Assembly: GCA_021802545.1 (NCBI GenBank)
Contig: JAJZRS010000026.1
Span: 1 to 36,265 of the forward strand
Source: Pseudomonadota bacterium
GTDB taxonomy: Bacteria; Pseudomonadota; Gammaproteobacteria; Burkholderiales; JABEVD01
Direction of reading: 5' to 3'
Length of the DNA stretch: 36,265 nt
Each line of letters starts with the position of its first letter. Positions within the stretch are counted from its first letter, which is position 1. Positions 28,998 through 36,202 of this stretch are shown here, piece by piece. The position numbers were made by a program, and so were the translations under genes. The notes under the pieces were generated by a model. That model did no database searches. It saw nothing but the letters and a program-made list of their open reading frames with translations, and was not told the DNA's origin.

Positions 28998-29255
28998 ATG
29001 AAAACTCTACGTGCTGTTCTGCTTCTCTTCCTTCTTTTTCTTTATCCCGGATACGCTTCAGCCCTAGACCTGTTCCAAACTGAGCAAGCCGCCCAACAGC
29101 ATTGCCCTAACGATATTATTGTTTGGCTCAATCTTCCAACCGGGGTCTTCCACTATAAGGGCCAACGATGGTACGGCATGACTAGGCACGGCGCTTACGT
29201 TTGCAGAACCGAAGCCTTGGCCGAGGGGGATCGAGCAACGAGGAATGGGCAATGA
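28998..29255 (+). CDS. Small secreted protein with HCPND...VWLN...YGMT...CRTEA motif
   Basis: 85 residues. A signal peptide (MKTLRAVLLLFLLFLYPGYA, about 1-22) leads a compact domain with two cysteines (in QHCPND and VCRTEA) and the pattern VWLN-x-GVFHYKGQRWYG-x-T. This small domain is widespread in proteobacteria as an uncharacterised secreted protein; the cysteines may form a disulfide. It overlaps the Sel1 gene by 4 bp (ATGA), so the two are made together. Confidence 0.7.
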   Translation: MKTLRAVLLLFLLFLYPGYASALDLFQTEQAAQQHCPNDIIVWLNLPTGVFHYKGQRWYGMTRHGAYVCRTEALAEGDRATRNGQ

Positions 29256-30328
29256 GGAAATTGATTACAGCAGTATTTATTGTTTCTATTTCGATCTTTT
29301 TCTACAGCATTTCTTCGGCCGAGACTCTAAAGGGCCTCATCAAGGGGGCTGAACATGGGGTTGCGGTTGATCAATGGCTCCTTGGAAGGGCTTACGCCGC
29401 GGGCAAAGACGTACCGCGAGATTATATAGAAGCGGTGAAGTGGTACCGGAAGGCGGCAGATCAAGGCGATGCCATTGGACAAGGACGGCTTGGCGACATG
29501 TACTATGAAGGAAAGGGGGTGCCGCTAGATTATGCTCAAGCCAGGAAGTGGTATCGTAAAGCTGCTGAACAGGGGTATACAGATGCACAAGTTGCGCTTG
29601 GTGTTATGTATTACTCGGGTGAAGGGGGATCTAAGAATTCATCCGAAGCGGTGAAGTGGTTTAGTAAGGCCGCACAACTGGGGAACGTAGAGGCTCAGGG
29701 TAAGCTTGGACTAATGTATGACTTTGGCGAAGGAGTACATCAAGATTATGCCGAAGCGGTGAAGTGGTTTCGTAAGGCGGCTGAGAAGGGGGATGCTTCT
29801 GCACAAGAAATGCTTGCAAACCATTATGTGAACGGAAATGGAGTGCCTCAGGATTATGCCGAAGCCGTGAAATGGTATCGCAAAGCGGCTGAACAAGGTG
29901 ATTCCAATGGGCAAGAAAGACTTGGCGAAATGTACGCAAATGGGCAAGGTGTGCAACAGGATTATGTAAAAGCGATGAAATGGTATCGCAAGGCATCTGA
30001 GAAGGGAGATGTTTCTGCACAAAATCATCTTGGCTTCATGTACTTTAAGGGACAAGGTGTGCAACAGAATTATGTCGAAGCGTTGAAGTGGTTTCGGAAA
30101 GCGGCTGAGAAGGGACATGCTTCTGCACAAAATAATCTTGGCGTTATGTACGCAAATGGGTATGGCGTACCTCAGGATTATGCAACAGCTTACATGTGGG
30201 CCAATATTGCGGCATCGCATGACCCGAAATATGTAGAGACTCGGGACGAAATTATGAAAAACATGACACCCGAACAAATTGCTGATGGCCAGCGGCTATC
30301 TCGAAACTGGAAGCCGAAAATCCATTGA
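29252..30328 (+). CDS. Secreted Sel1-repeat (SLR) protein
   Basis: 358 residues from the ATG at 29252, with GAGGAA before it. A signal peptide (about 1-24, ending SSA) is followed by eight Sel1 repeats of 36 residues (pattern AQxxLGxMYxxGxGVxQDYxEAxKWYRKAAEqGd) to about residue 320. Sel1 repeats form superhelical scaffolds that bind other proteins; some act in host interaction or signalling. The repeats are highly alike at DNA level (108-bp period), so copy number can change by recombination. Its place on a mobile element suggests a cargo or defence-type role, which is unproven. Confidence 0.88.
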   Translation: MRKLITAVFIVSISIFFYSISSAETLKGLIKGAEHGVAVDQWLLGRAYAAGKDVPRDYIEAVKWYRKAADQGDAIGQGRLGDMYYEGKGVPLDYAQARKWYRKAAEQGYTDAQVALGVMYYSGEGGSKNSSEAVKWFSKAAQLGNVEAQGKLGLMYDFGEGVHQDYAEAVKWFRKAAEKGDASAQEMLANHYVNGNGVPQDYAEAVKWYRKAAEQGDSNGQERLGEMYANGQGVQQDYVKAMKWYRKASEKGDVSAQNHLGFMYFKGQGVQQNYVEALKWFRKAAEKGHASAQNNLGVMYANGYGVPQDYATAYMWANIAASHDPKYVETRDEIMKNMTPEQIADGQRLSRNWKPKIH

Positions 30329-30335
30329 TATATGC

Positions 30336-30365
30336 TTTACATAGATATGAAATGTATTCTATATT
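30336..30365 (+). promoter_or_regulatory. Promoter of the terS-like gene
   Basis: TTTACA (30336-30341), an 18-bp spacer and TATATT (30360-30365), with start near 30372. GAAGGAAATC provides a good ribosome site before the ATG at 30399. Confidence 0.5.
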
Positions 30366-30398
30366 CCTTCATGTAATAAAATATCGAAGGAAATCAAA

Positions 30399-30728
30399 AT
30401 GGCCTCAGGTGGAAAGCGGCCCGGCGCGGGAAGGCCTCCTGGCGCAAGGAACAGGAAAACCGTCGAGACGATTCGCGCCGTCGAGGAATCGGGCCTGACA
30501 CCGCTTGCTTACATGCTGAGCTTGATGCGCAATTCCGCGCTGGAAACCACAATGCGCCTGGATGCGGCAAAAGCGGCTGCTCCTTACGTTCATACCCGTC
30601 TGGCCTCTAACGAGGTTACCTTGATGCAGCCCTGCGACAGGATGACCGATGAAGAAATCACCAGCAAGCTGGCGGAACTGCTGGCCGAAGATTCGTGCCT
30701 GCTTGCGAAGGTCATGCAGACTCACTAA
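30399..30728 (+). CDS. Phage terminase small-subunit-like protein (putative)
   Basis: 109 residues. The basic N-terminus GGKRPGAGRPPGARNRKT, then GLTPLAYMLSLMRNS and MRLDAAKAAAPYVHTRLA, follow a pattern seen in small proteins encoded before large terminase genes in phages. It would bind DNA at packaging sites. No large terminase is present, which fits satellites that redirect a helper phage's packaging. The match is by recalled pattern, so the identity is moderate. Its 3' end overlaps the convergent small gene by 17 bp. Confidence 0.5.
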   Translation: MASGGKRPGAGRPPGARNRKTVETIRAVEESGLTPLAYMLSLMRNSALETTMRLDAAKAAAPYVHTRLASNEVTLMQPCDRMTDEEITSKLAELLAEDSCLLAKVMQTH

Positions 30729-30939
30729 CCGACCCTTTCAATCTTTGATATTCCCTAACCAGATCGAGAAGGCGAGCCGCCGGGCATTTATTCAATTCCG
30801 ATCTGATCCGCTCCGGTGAAAAGCCGTATTTGTACCGCAACAGTATTTCGCCCGATTCTACCTGCGACGGTGATAATTTGCTTTCCCCATTGTCGAAATT
30901 ACGCAGGTGCGTAATCAACTCATATGCAGCAAGATTCAT
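30712..30939 (-). CDS. Small element protein of unknown function
   Basis: 75 residues. A very strong ribosome site with the leader AAGGAGTGAAAAATG supports it, and the same leader occurs before the AlpA-like gene. The sequence is charged and helical (ESGEILLRYKYGFSPERIRSELNKCPAARLLDLVREYQRL), possibly a DNA-binding or regulatory protein. It begins about 30 bp from the iteron region and reads away from it. I do not recognise a family. Confidence 0.6.
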   Translation of the reverse strand: MNLAAYELITHLRNFDNGESKLSPSQVESGEILLRYKYGFSPERIRSELNKCPAARLLDLVREYQRLKGSVSESA

Positions 30940-30970
30940 TTTTCACTCCTTTTTGCATGGTTACTTTCCA

Positions 30971-31178
30971 CGGACACCAATTCGGACACTGGTTTGGACA
31001 AATGCCGGACACTGCCTCCTTCGCAACCAATGCGTTCCGTCAAAGCAGCTCATAATTCATTGTTTTATTGTATATTGTGTCCAATTATTCCAGCCGGACA
31101 CCAACCTGGACGGTCATCTGATATTCGGACGGACATCTCCCCACCCATTTGGGTGGGAGAGTGTCCGGTGTCCTGTCC
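30971..31178. other. Candidate replication origin: GGACA iterons, AT-rich segment, hairpin
   Basis: GGACA(C) direct repeats start at 30972, 30984, 30996 and 31007, an even 12/12/11-bp pitch. More copies follow at 31096, 31108, 31127 and 31131, with inverted copies at 31078, 31162, 31169 and 31174. Between the blocks is an AT-rich stretch (31051-31090). A bulged hairpin (CTCCCCACCCA / TGGGTGGGAG) lies at 31137-31158. It sits directly after the RepA-like ATPase gene, where iteron origins often lie. Confidence 0.7.
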
Positions 31179-31179
31179 G

Positions 31180-32538
31180 TCATACCCGAATCACCATTTC
31201 CCCTACAGTTAGAATGACCCCATCCTCTTCGAGACTGGCAAAAGCCCGAGCGAAATTTCGACGTATACTGTCTGGCTTTACATCACGGCCTTGCAATTCA
31301 AGATAAGCCTTGAACTCATCCTGAAGATCGGCGACGGTCAAGGAAGTGTCATCACCAATCAGTTCGAGGATTATGGCGGCTGATGTTTGCCCTCGGCTTC
31401 CTGCTGCTTCTTGTGCCCGGTGCACTTTTTCCCCATCCCGCACAACAAGCGTGGAAAGCGGTCGGCCCTGCGAGTCCGGAAAATCCTTCAGTTCGAAAGG
31501 GCTTAATTCCAAATGGATTGGCGGAAAGGGCTTCGCTGCCCGCATTTTATCGGGACAGGTCAATGTAACGAGTTGACCACGGCGCTCGACCTCGATCATG
31601 GCGTCACTATCACCCAATTTCGCCAATGAACCCATGTAGGATTCCCCGGATTTTGTCATGTGGTCGATCACGATGAAACTCAGGGCAACACCGTCCCTTT
31701 CCGCCTCCTCAATCAGGTCGCGCAAATTCTTGATGTACGCTGCCACGACTGCCTTTGAATCGTCGGCAGCAGTAGCAGAATAGGTGTCAACGACCACTAG
31801 TATTGATGCGTGGAATTGGATGTCAGAATCACTCGCAATAATTTTTCCATCGAACTTGAGCGCGCCCTTTTTGACTTTCGGCAAACGATCCCTTGCCAAA
31901 CGCTGCCCCCATTCTTCGGCAGAATAGCTCCATTTTCGCGGGGAGAATCTTTGTTCAAGTGAAGTCAGCATCTCCTGGTCGAGCCTTGAAAGTTGCTTTC
32001 CTTCTTCATATTTTCGACGCCCAAGCTCGTAAAAGCGCTCGCGTGATTTCAACTCTTCGAGTTCATCTTCATCCAAATATTGCTGGAATTGATCCAACTC
32101 AGCATTGGCCTCTTGGAGCAATTTGAAAGTTGTAAAGGGCGTAAGCTGGTCAATGATACCTGCCAATTCAGCGACACCTTCCGGCTCAGCGATCATGGGC
32201 CGAGCCTGCACGACGTAAAGATCGCCCGACTCACCTGCCGCCAGTTCAGCCGCTGCCCGTCGGACGTGAATATCTTGCCCCCCTTCGGCTGCCAGGTAAA
32301 TCACGGCTGATCTCGTACATGGCCGCCCCATCCAGCTACGTCCGCTCGAAACATGGGCAGCGAGGTCCATCGCCCCGAAAGTCTTGCCTTCGGCAGGTGG
32401 CCCAACCAACCACACGATGCTTTTCGCGGGAATCACGCCGTCTACAACCCAACTAAGCTTTTGGGCAGCCTGAAGAGCTTCGGTCGGATTGCGAAACACG
32501 CCGACCTTGCCATTCCAAATTTCTACGGTATCTGTCAT
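31180..32538 (-). CDS. RepA-like AAA ATPase / replication helicase
   Basis: 452 residues from the ATG at 32538, which overlaps the AlpA-like stop (ATGA). Walker A is GPPAEGKT (46-53), Walker B hydrophobics end in D251 (ILVVVDTYS), and DHMTK (292-296) fits a RecA-fold sensor. This is the RepA/RecA-type ATPase common in plasmids, P4-like elements and islands. Residues about 132-240 form a charged, helical insert (ELDQFQQYLDEDELEELK, then RRKYEEGKQLSRLDQEM) not found in compact family members. The tail (about 385-452) looks like a winged helix, perhaps for iteron binding. Confidence 0.8.
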   Translation of the reverse strand: MTDTVEIWNGKVGVFRNPTEALQAAQKLSWVVDGVIPAKSIVWLVGPPAEGKTFGAMDLAAHVSSGRSWMGRPCTRSAVIYLAAEGGQDIHVRRAAAELAAGESGDLYVVQARPMIAEPEGVAELAGIIDQLTPFTTFKLLQEANAELDQFQQYLDEDELEELKSRERFYELGRRKYEEGKQLSRLDQEMLTSLEQRFSPRKWSYSAEEWGQRLARDRLPKVKKGALKFDGKIIASDSDIQFHASILVVVDTYSATAADDSKAVVAAYIKNLRDLIEEAERDGVALSFIVIDHMTKSGESYMGSLAKLGDSDAMIEVERRGQLVTLTCPDKMRAAKPFPPIHLELSPFELKDFPDSQGRPLSTLVVRDGEKVHRAQEAAGSRGQTSAAIILELIGDDTSLTVADLQDEFKAYLELQGRDVKPDSIRRNFARAFASLEEDGVILTVGEMVIRV

Positions 32539-32762
32539 GATGCCCTCCCAGAAAGCAAGGCCGCAATCTCGGCGACAGGCCACAATAACCTGTTACCAAT
32601 CTTGATCGGGCGAAGGCCGTAAGCCACGCCAGTTTCGCAGTAGACTTTCCTTATCGTCTGAGGGGATTTGCCGATTGCTCGGCCGTATTCAGGGGTTAAA
32701 ACGTGGTCACGGCCAGCGGCAATTTCCGCCAAGGCCGGGGGAAGAGTAACATATACAGGCAT
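32535..32762 (-). CDS. AlpA/excisionase-like HTH protein
   Basis: 75 residues. The MerR-like winged HTH pattern is EYGRAIGKSPQTIRKVYCETGVAYGLRPIKIGNRLLWPVAEIAALL. Such proteins regulate integrase/excision or replication in islands and satellites. It has the strong AAGGAGTGAAAAATG leader and couples to the ATPase gene. The preceding 120 bp carry a likely operator. Confidence 0.75.
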   Translation of the reverse strand: MPVYVTLPPALAEIAAGRDHVLTPEYGRAIGKSPQTIRKVYCETGVAYGLRPIKIGNRLLWPVAEIAALLSGRAS

Positions 32763-32844
32763 TTTTCACTCCTTATGGAAATCCGTCGAAACGGTACGGA
32801 ATGAATTAAACGTGGTGAACTATCCTCCCCCGCAAGAGTCCCCC

Positions 32845-32879
32845 TATACCCCAATTTGGGGGATACTCGAAGGGGGATA
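32845..32879. promoter_or_regulatory. Palindromic operator-like region upstream of alpA-like gene
   Basis: TAT-A-CCCCAA-T-TTGGGG-G-ATA (32845-32865) is a near-perfect 21-bp palindrome. GGGGGATA also repeats at 32858-32865 and 32872-32879 (14-bp step). The location suggests control of the alpA-rep genes, possibly by a phage- or element-encoded repressor. Confidence 0.5.
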
Positions 32880-32881
32880 GG

Positions 32882-33526
32882 TCAGGATTCGTATTCGATT
32901 TCCTTTTTTTGGGATAGGCGCTCCCATGCCTTTTCGAATACTGTACCTTGCCACATAGGATCAGTAAGCATTTTACAAACTTCGCTTCTCACGCCTGGCT
33001 TGCCCGGCTTATTTTTCGGAAGCTTTCGCGGGTCATGCCCAAGCTCACGGATAACCCACAGGATTTCATTTTCCTGGAATCGCTGACGCGGCATGGGTCT
33101 TTCTGGCTCATTCACAGATTCAACGGGACCGTCAATCAAAAACTCGGGAATACCATCCCATTCCTTGGCAAACTCGACCAAGTTGCCTCGGCGGACTACT
33201 GTCCTGTAGGGGTCAAGGCTTCCATCTTCTTGAAATGCTTTTAGTGCTTTGATATCCCCATTCTCAACTGCATTCTTTAAGCGTATGAAAATATCCCACG
33301 GGCCAAAGCTACGATTTACTTTCTCATCAACATGCTGACAATTTATCAGCCAATCTTCCAATTGCGAGTTTGATATTTTCGATACGCAATCTTGCTTGCG
33401 GACAAATGATTCCAATGGATTTCTACCGGACCACAACATCGCGGCTTGATAGAGCGTGAAACGCTCCTTTGAGTCATCGAAAGGCGGTGCAATGTCTAAC
33501 TCTTCAACATCTAAAAGATTCACCAT
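32882..33526 (-). CDS. Element protein of unknown function
   Basis: 214 residues from the ATG at 33526, chosen for its AAGGAGTAG leader rather than the earlier in-frame ATG. Soluble and mixed alpha/beta, with FTLYQAAMLWSGRNPLESF near the start and a C-terminal basic helix (PRKLPKNKPGKPGVRSEVCKML). Similar hypothetical proteins are common in integrative elements, but no function is known to me. It precedes the alpA-rep pair in the same direction. Confidence 0.65.
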   Translation of the reverse strand: MVNLLDVEELDIAPPFDDSKERFTLYQAAMLWSGRNPLESFVRKQDCVSKISNSQLEDWLINCQHVDEKVNRSFGPWDIFIRLKNAVENGDIKALKAFQEDGSLDPYRTVVRRGNLVEFAKEWDGIPEFLIDGPVESVNEPERPMPRQRFQENEILWVIRELGHDPRKLPKNKPGKPGVRSEVCKMLTDPMWQGTVFEKAWERLSQKKEIEYES

Positions 33527-33622
33527 AAAAACTACTCCTTTCTGCATCTCTATCTTTTGTGGCACCAATTCAACGGCAATATCTCCTGCATTCGTCCCGT
33601 AGGCACTGCAACAAGCGCAAAA

Positions 33623-33829
33623 TCATTCGGTAAACGTCTCTGCGATTACCTCACAAATGGACATAAGAACAAAAAAGCCAATTGCTCCAAGAATCTGGAA
33701 ATGAATCACGCTCGCCACCATAGAGAAAAAGGATGCCAACGCAGCCAACCAGAAAGCAAAAGCCCAGAACCGCCGCTTAGTCATCAAGAAAAGTCCAATC
33801 AGCAGCAAAAGAATTCCAAGCGCTTCCAT
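33623..33829 (-). CDS. Small membrane protein
   Basis: 68 residues from the ATG at 33829, which has AGGAG 9 nt upstream; an ATG three codons earlier would sit directly on the ribosome site. Two hydrophobic helices (about 3-18 and 24-60) with a short basic turn (MTKRRF) suggest a small two-span membrane protein. The function is unknown. Confidence 0.5.
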   Translation of the reverse strand: MEALGILLLLIGLFLMTKRRFWAFAFWLAALASFFSMVASVIHFQILGAIGFFVLMSICEVIAETFTE

Positions 33830-33908
33830 ATGGTACATCTCCTAGAAAGTTGCTCTTGGTCAGAGCGGACTTAGTGCGTCACCTTTCCTTTTGCGTGGGC
33901 CAAACTCA

Positions 33909-33986
33909 TCAGGCGGCCATGCGCCAGCCTTCGGCGGTTTCCTGGAATACCTGGCCCGGATGCTCCGGGTTGTGCATTCTGCTCAT
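33909..33986 (-). pseudogene. 25-codon micro-ORF resembling a HigA antitoxin N-terminus
   Basis: It starts inside the antitoxin stop (ATGA) and encodes HNPEHPGQVFQETAEG. HNPPHPGEVLRE-type sequences begin HigA-family antitoxins, so this is probably the remnant of a second antitoxin fused or recombined here, or a real coupled micropeptide. It is too short to decide. Confidence 0.4.
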
Positions 33987-34297
33987 ACTGTCGCCAACCT
34001 CTCCACCGTATCCGGGTAACGCTCCACCAGCCGAATCAGCAGGGCGGCTTGTGCGTTTGGCCGTGCCCGTCCCTGTTCCCAGTTTTCCAAGGTGCGGGGA
34101 TTGGTGCGAAGATAGCGGGCGAAAACAGGGCGGGACAGGTGCAGCCTTTCCCTCAGCGCGACAAGCTCTCCTGCCGTGATGATTGCTTCCGGCATCGTTT
34201 CCACTTCATGGGTGCGCAGGGTGCGCTTCCCTGCCCTCTCCTCTTCCAGGGCTTCAAAGCCTTCCGCCAGTTCCGCAAACAGATTGCGCTTTTTCAT
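33983..34297 (-). CDS. XRE-family antitoxin (HigA/NadS-like)
   Basis: 104 residues. A helix-turn-helix lies at about 42-92 (AGELVALRERLHLSRPVFARYLRTNPRTLENWEQGRARP). The N-terminus is charged and likely wraps the toxin. It neutralises the upstream toxin and represses the operon through the 13-bp palindrome. Coupled ATGA overlap with the toxin gene. In islands such pairs stabilise the element. Confidence 0.85.
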   Translation of the reverse strand: MKKRNLFAELAEGFEALEEERAGKRTLRTHEVETMPEAIITAGELVALRERLHLSRPVFARYLRTNPRTLENWEQGRARPNAQAALLIRLVERYPDTVERLATV

Positions 34298-34632
34298 CGT
34301 CTTGCCTCCAATTCTCGCTTCAACATGTCCTTGAGCATCCCTTTTTCCTTGGTGCTCAAGTCTTCCATTTCATCCTTGTCGTAAAGGGTGAAGAGCCAGA
34401 ATTGCCTTCCGGCCTCCCACCAGAAATAAATCACCCTCAGCCCTCCACGCTTGCCTTTGCCTCGCTTAGGGTCAGGTCTGCGAAGCTTCCTCAAGCCGCC
34501 TGCTCCCTCGATGATTTCGCCCTTTTCCGGGTTTTCCATCAACTCGATTTGCAGGGCTCGGAAATCCTCTTCATCCAGATAATCCGCCCGGTACCGAGAA
34601 AATGCGGGCAATTCCACAAATAAGGCTTTCAT
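34294..34632 (-). CDS. HigB/RelE-family toxin
   Basis: 112 residues. The RelE-fold pattern shows LPAFSRYRADYLDEEDFRALQ, GGLRKLRRPDPKRGKGKRGGLRVIYFWWEAGRQFWLFTLYDKDEMEDLS. The basic patch and aromatic-rich strand are typical of ribosome-dependent mRNA interferases. Toxin-first order matches the HigBA layout. The -10 (34639-34644) places the start of transcription at the A of the ATG, so the message may be leaderless. Confidence 0.85.
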   Translation of the reverse strand: MKALFVELPAFSRYRADYLDEEDFRALQIELMENPEKGEIIEGAGGLRKLRRPDPKRGKGKRGGLRVIYFWWEAGRQFWLFTLYDKDEMEDLSTKEKGMLKDMLKRELEARR

Positions 34633-34638
34633 GAGACA

Positions 34639-34667
34639 ACTATACGCAACTTGCGTTTACTTTTAAA
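34639..34667 (-). promoter_or_regulatory. Toxin-antitoxin promoter with operator
   Basis: Minus strand: TTTAAA (34667-34662), a 17-bp spacer and TATAGT (34644-34639). The perfect palindrome ACGCAA-C-TTGCGT (34644-34656) lies between the boxes, where an antitoxin repressor would block polymerase. Confidence 0.6.
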
Positions 34668-34670
34668 GAA

Positions 34671-35969
34671 TTATTTCGCAATTCGCAACCCCTGATTTGC
34701 CTGTTCAGCATCGAACTTGATTCCGGCCTGCTCCAGCATCCAGGCTTCCACCTTGTCATGCCACATTCTCAGCAGGTCAAGCGGGCGCTCCCGGTAATGC
34801 TTCTCGGCAAGTGCACTCGGCTTGTGGCCCATGATTTGCGCTGAAATCCCGGCAGGCATTTCCACCCACTCGCAAAGGGTCCCGAATGATCGGCGCAAAC
34901 CGTGAAGGGTCACATGGGGAAGGCCCGCAGCGGTCAAAGCATCATTGTGGGCTATGCGCGGCTCGGCTATCTTGCCATCGGCTGCGGTCGGACTACTGAA
35001 AACCCATTGATTGCGACGCGGCAGCATCGAAAGCTGGCTTGCAAGGTAGGGCGGCAAAGGAATGATGCGTTTTCCTTCCACCTTGTCCCGGATGGTCAGG
35101 CTCCGCCACTGGAAATCCACGTCATCCCATTTCAGGGCAGCCATTTCCTCACGGCGGGCACCAGTCAGAAGCAGGGCCTGAAGGTAGGCCGATATGACTG
35201 GATTCGGAATCTTCCTCACTGACTCGAACCATACCGGCAATTGTTCCCTTTGCAGGCAATCGTTCTTTTTCGCCTGGGTCTTGGGTACGGCATCCCGCAC
35301 CTTTCGGGCGCTATAGGCTTCGGAAGGAATCAACCCGGAATATTCCTTTTCGCCATCGGCCCACCGGATGAAAGCCCGCAGCAGCCTGTAGCTTTGCGCG
35401 GCACTAGTCGGGCGCTTGGCGGATTCCTTCTGAAGCCATACGGCTATTCTGTCGCTCGTCAGTTCCGGCAATTGCAAGGGCATGAGCAAAGCTAGAGGCC
35501 CGGCTGTCGTCAACTTGCTGCTCCGCTTGCGCGGCTCTCCACCCTTCCCGGAAAGTTTCAGATGGTCATGGTAATGCAGGTCGCTCCATTTGGCCTTGTT
35601 CGCCTTCAGGTATTCCGGCCATGCATCCCCGAAAGTCAGCCCCTGGCGCTTGATTTCGGCTTGCTTGGCTTCACGCTCGGCAGTTTCATCCTGCCTCACT
35701 AGGCGCGGGTCCTTGTTGTCATCAATCAGGACCTTCAAGCGGCGTGCTTCGGTTTGTGCTTCCGCTATACTCCAGGTCCTGGGATCACCTATGGTAATGC
35801 GAATCGCCTTGCCATCAAGCTTACCCTGGAAGATATAGGACTTGGCACCGGATGATGTAGCCCGCAACCCCAAACCTGGCGAAACGGCATCCCATAGGAA
35901 GCTTTGCACCTTTTCCGGCTCGCACTCGAAACCCTCCACTTTTCCAGCCGTGAATTTCACCTTTGCCAT
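34671..35969 (-). CDS. P4-type tyrosine integrase
   Basis: 432 residues from the ATG at 35969. The N-terminal DUF4102-type arm-binding domain (about 1-90) precedes a core-binding and a catalytic domain. Catalytic residues are R272 (LTGARREE), H356 and R359 (LHGLRR), H382 (MGHKPS) and Y392 (EKHYRER). It integrates into the 3' end of the tRNA gene, as P4-like integrases do. An upstream in-frame ATG (36002) would read through an 11-G run. The gene sits next to attR and the right arm sites overlap its 5' flank. Confidence 0.92.
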   Translation of the reverse strand: MAKVKFTAGKVEGFECEPEKVQSFLWDAVSPGLGLRATSSGAKSYIFQGKLDGKAIRITIGDPRTWSIAEAQTEARRLKVLIDDNKDPRLVRQDETAEREAKQAEIKRQGLTFGDAWPEYLKANKAKWSDLHYHDHLKLSGKGGEPRKRSSKLTTAGPLALLMPLQLPELTSDRIAVWLQKESAKRPTSAAQSYRLLRAFIRWADGEKEYSGLIPSEAYSARKVRDAVPKTQAKKNDCLQREQLPVWFESVRKIPNPVISAYLQALLLTGARREEMAALKWDDVDFQWRSLTIRDKVEGKRIIPLPPYLASQLSMLPRRNQWVFSSPTAADGKIAEPRIAHNDALTAAGLPHVTLHGLRRSFGTLCEWVEMPAGISAQIMGHKPSALAEKHYRERPLDLLRMWHDKVEAWMLEQAGIKFDAEQANQGLRIAK

Positions 35970-35971
35970 AA

Positions 35972-35982
35972 CCCCCCCCCCC
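35972..35982. repeat. 11-bp homopolymer (C on +, G on coding strand) at the integrase start
   Basis: Eleven Cs on the + strand, 2 bp upstream of the integrase ATG on its coding strand. It replaces the normal Shine-Dalgarno position. Length changes would alter spacing and would shift the upstream ATG out of frame. Confidence 0.9.
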
Positions 35983-35990
35983 GGTTTCCA

Positions 35991-36009
35991 TGTAACCCAC
36001 ATGTAACCC
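35991..36009 (+). repeat. Right pair of TGTAACCC repeats (likely integrase arm sites)
   Basis: TGTAACCC at 35991-35998 and 36002-36009, 11 bp apart, followed by GATT. Same orientation and step as the left pair. Confidence 0.7.
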
Positions 36010-36138
36010 GATTATAGCAATATTTCGGAATGCCGGGGAATACTGAAGGCCTAGGGGTTTTACAATGTATCGTTTATTTTCATAATGTTACCTGCATACA
36101 ATGTATACAAGTCAACACATGGAAATAGCATTTTGCGA

Positions 36139-36202
36139 GGACTCATAATCCCTTGGTCCACGGTTCAAGTCCGTGCGGACCCACCAATAAAACAATGGCT
36201 TA
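36139..36202 (+). repeat. attR: 64-bp direct repeat of the tRNA 3' half
   Basis: Identical to 28028-28091. Positions 36139-36186 are the last 48 nt of the tRNA including CCA. It is followed by the perfect 12-bp terminator stem (36194-36223) and TGTCTTTT, probably the original chromosomal copy. Beyond about 36231 the chromosome resumes; nothing further is recognised to 36265. Confidence 0.95.

Noticed and set aside
29384-30200. Regularly spaced repeats considered as a CRISPR array
   Set aside because: The repeats are protein-coding Sel1 units without unique spacers; no CRISPR is present anywhere in the window.
29661-30277. Repetitive minus-strand frames opposite the Sel1 gene
   Set aside because: Their periodicity is just the antisense of the 108-bp Sel1 repeats.
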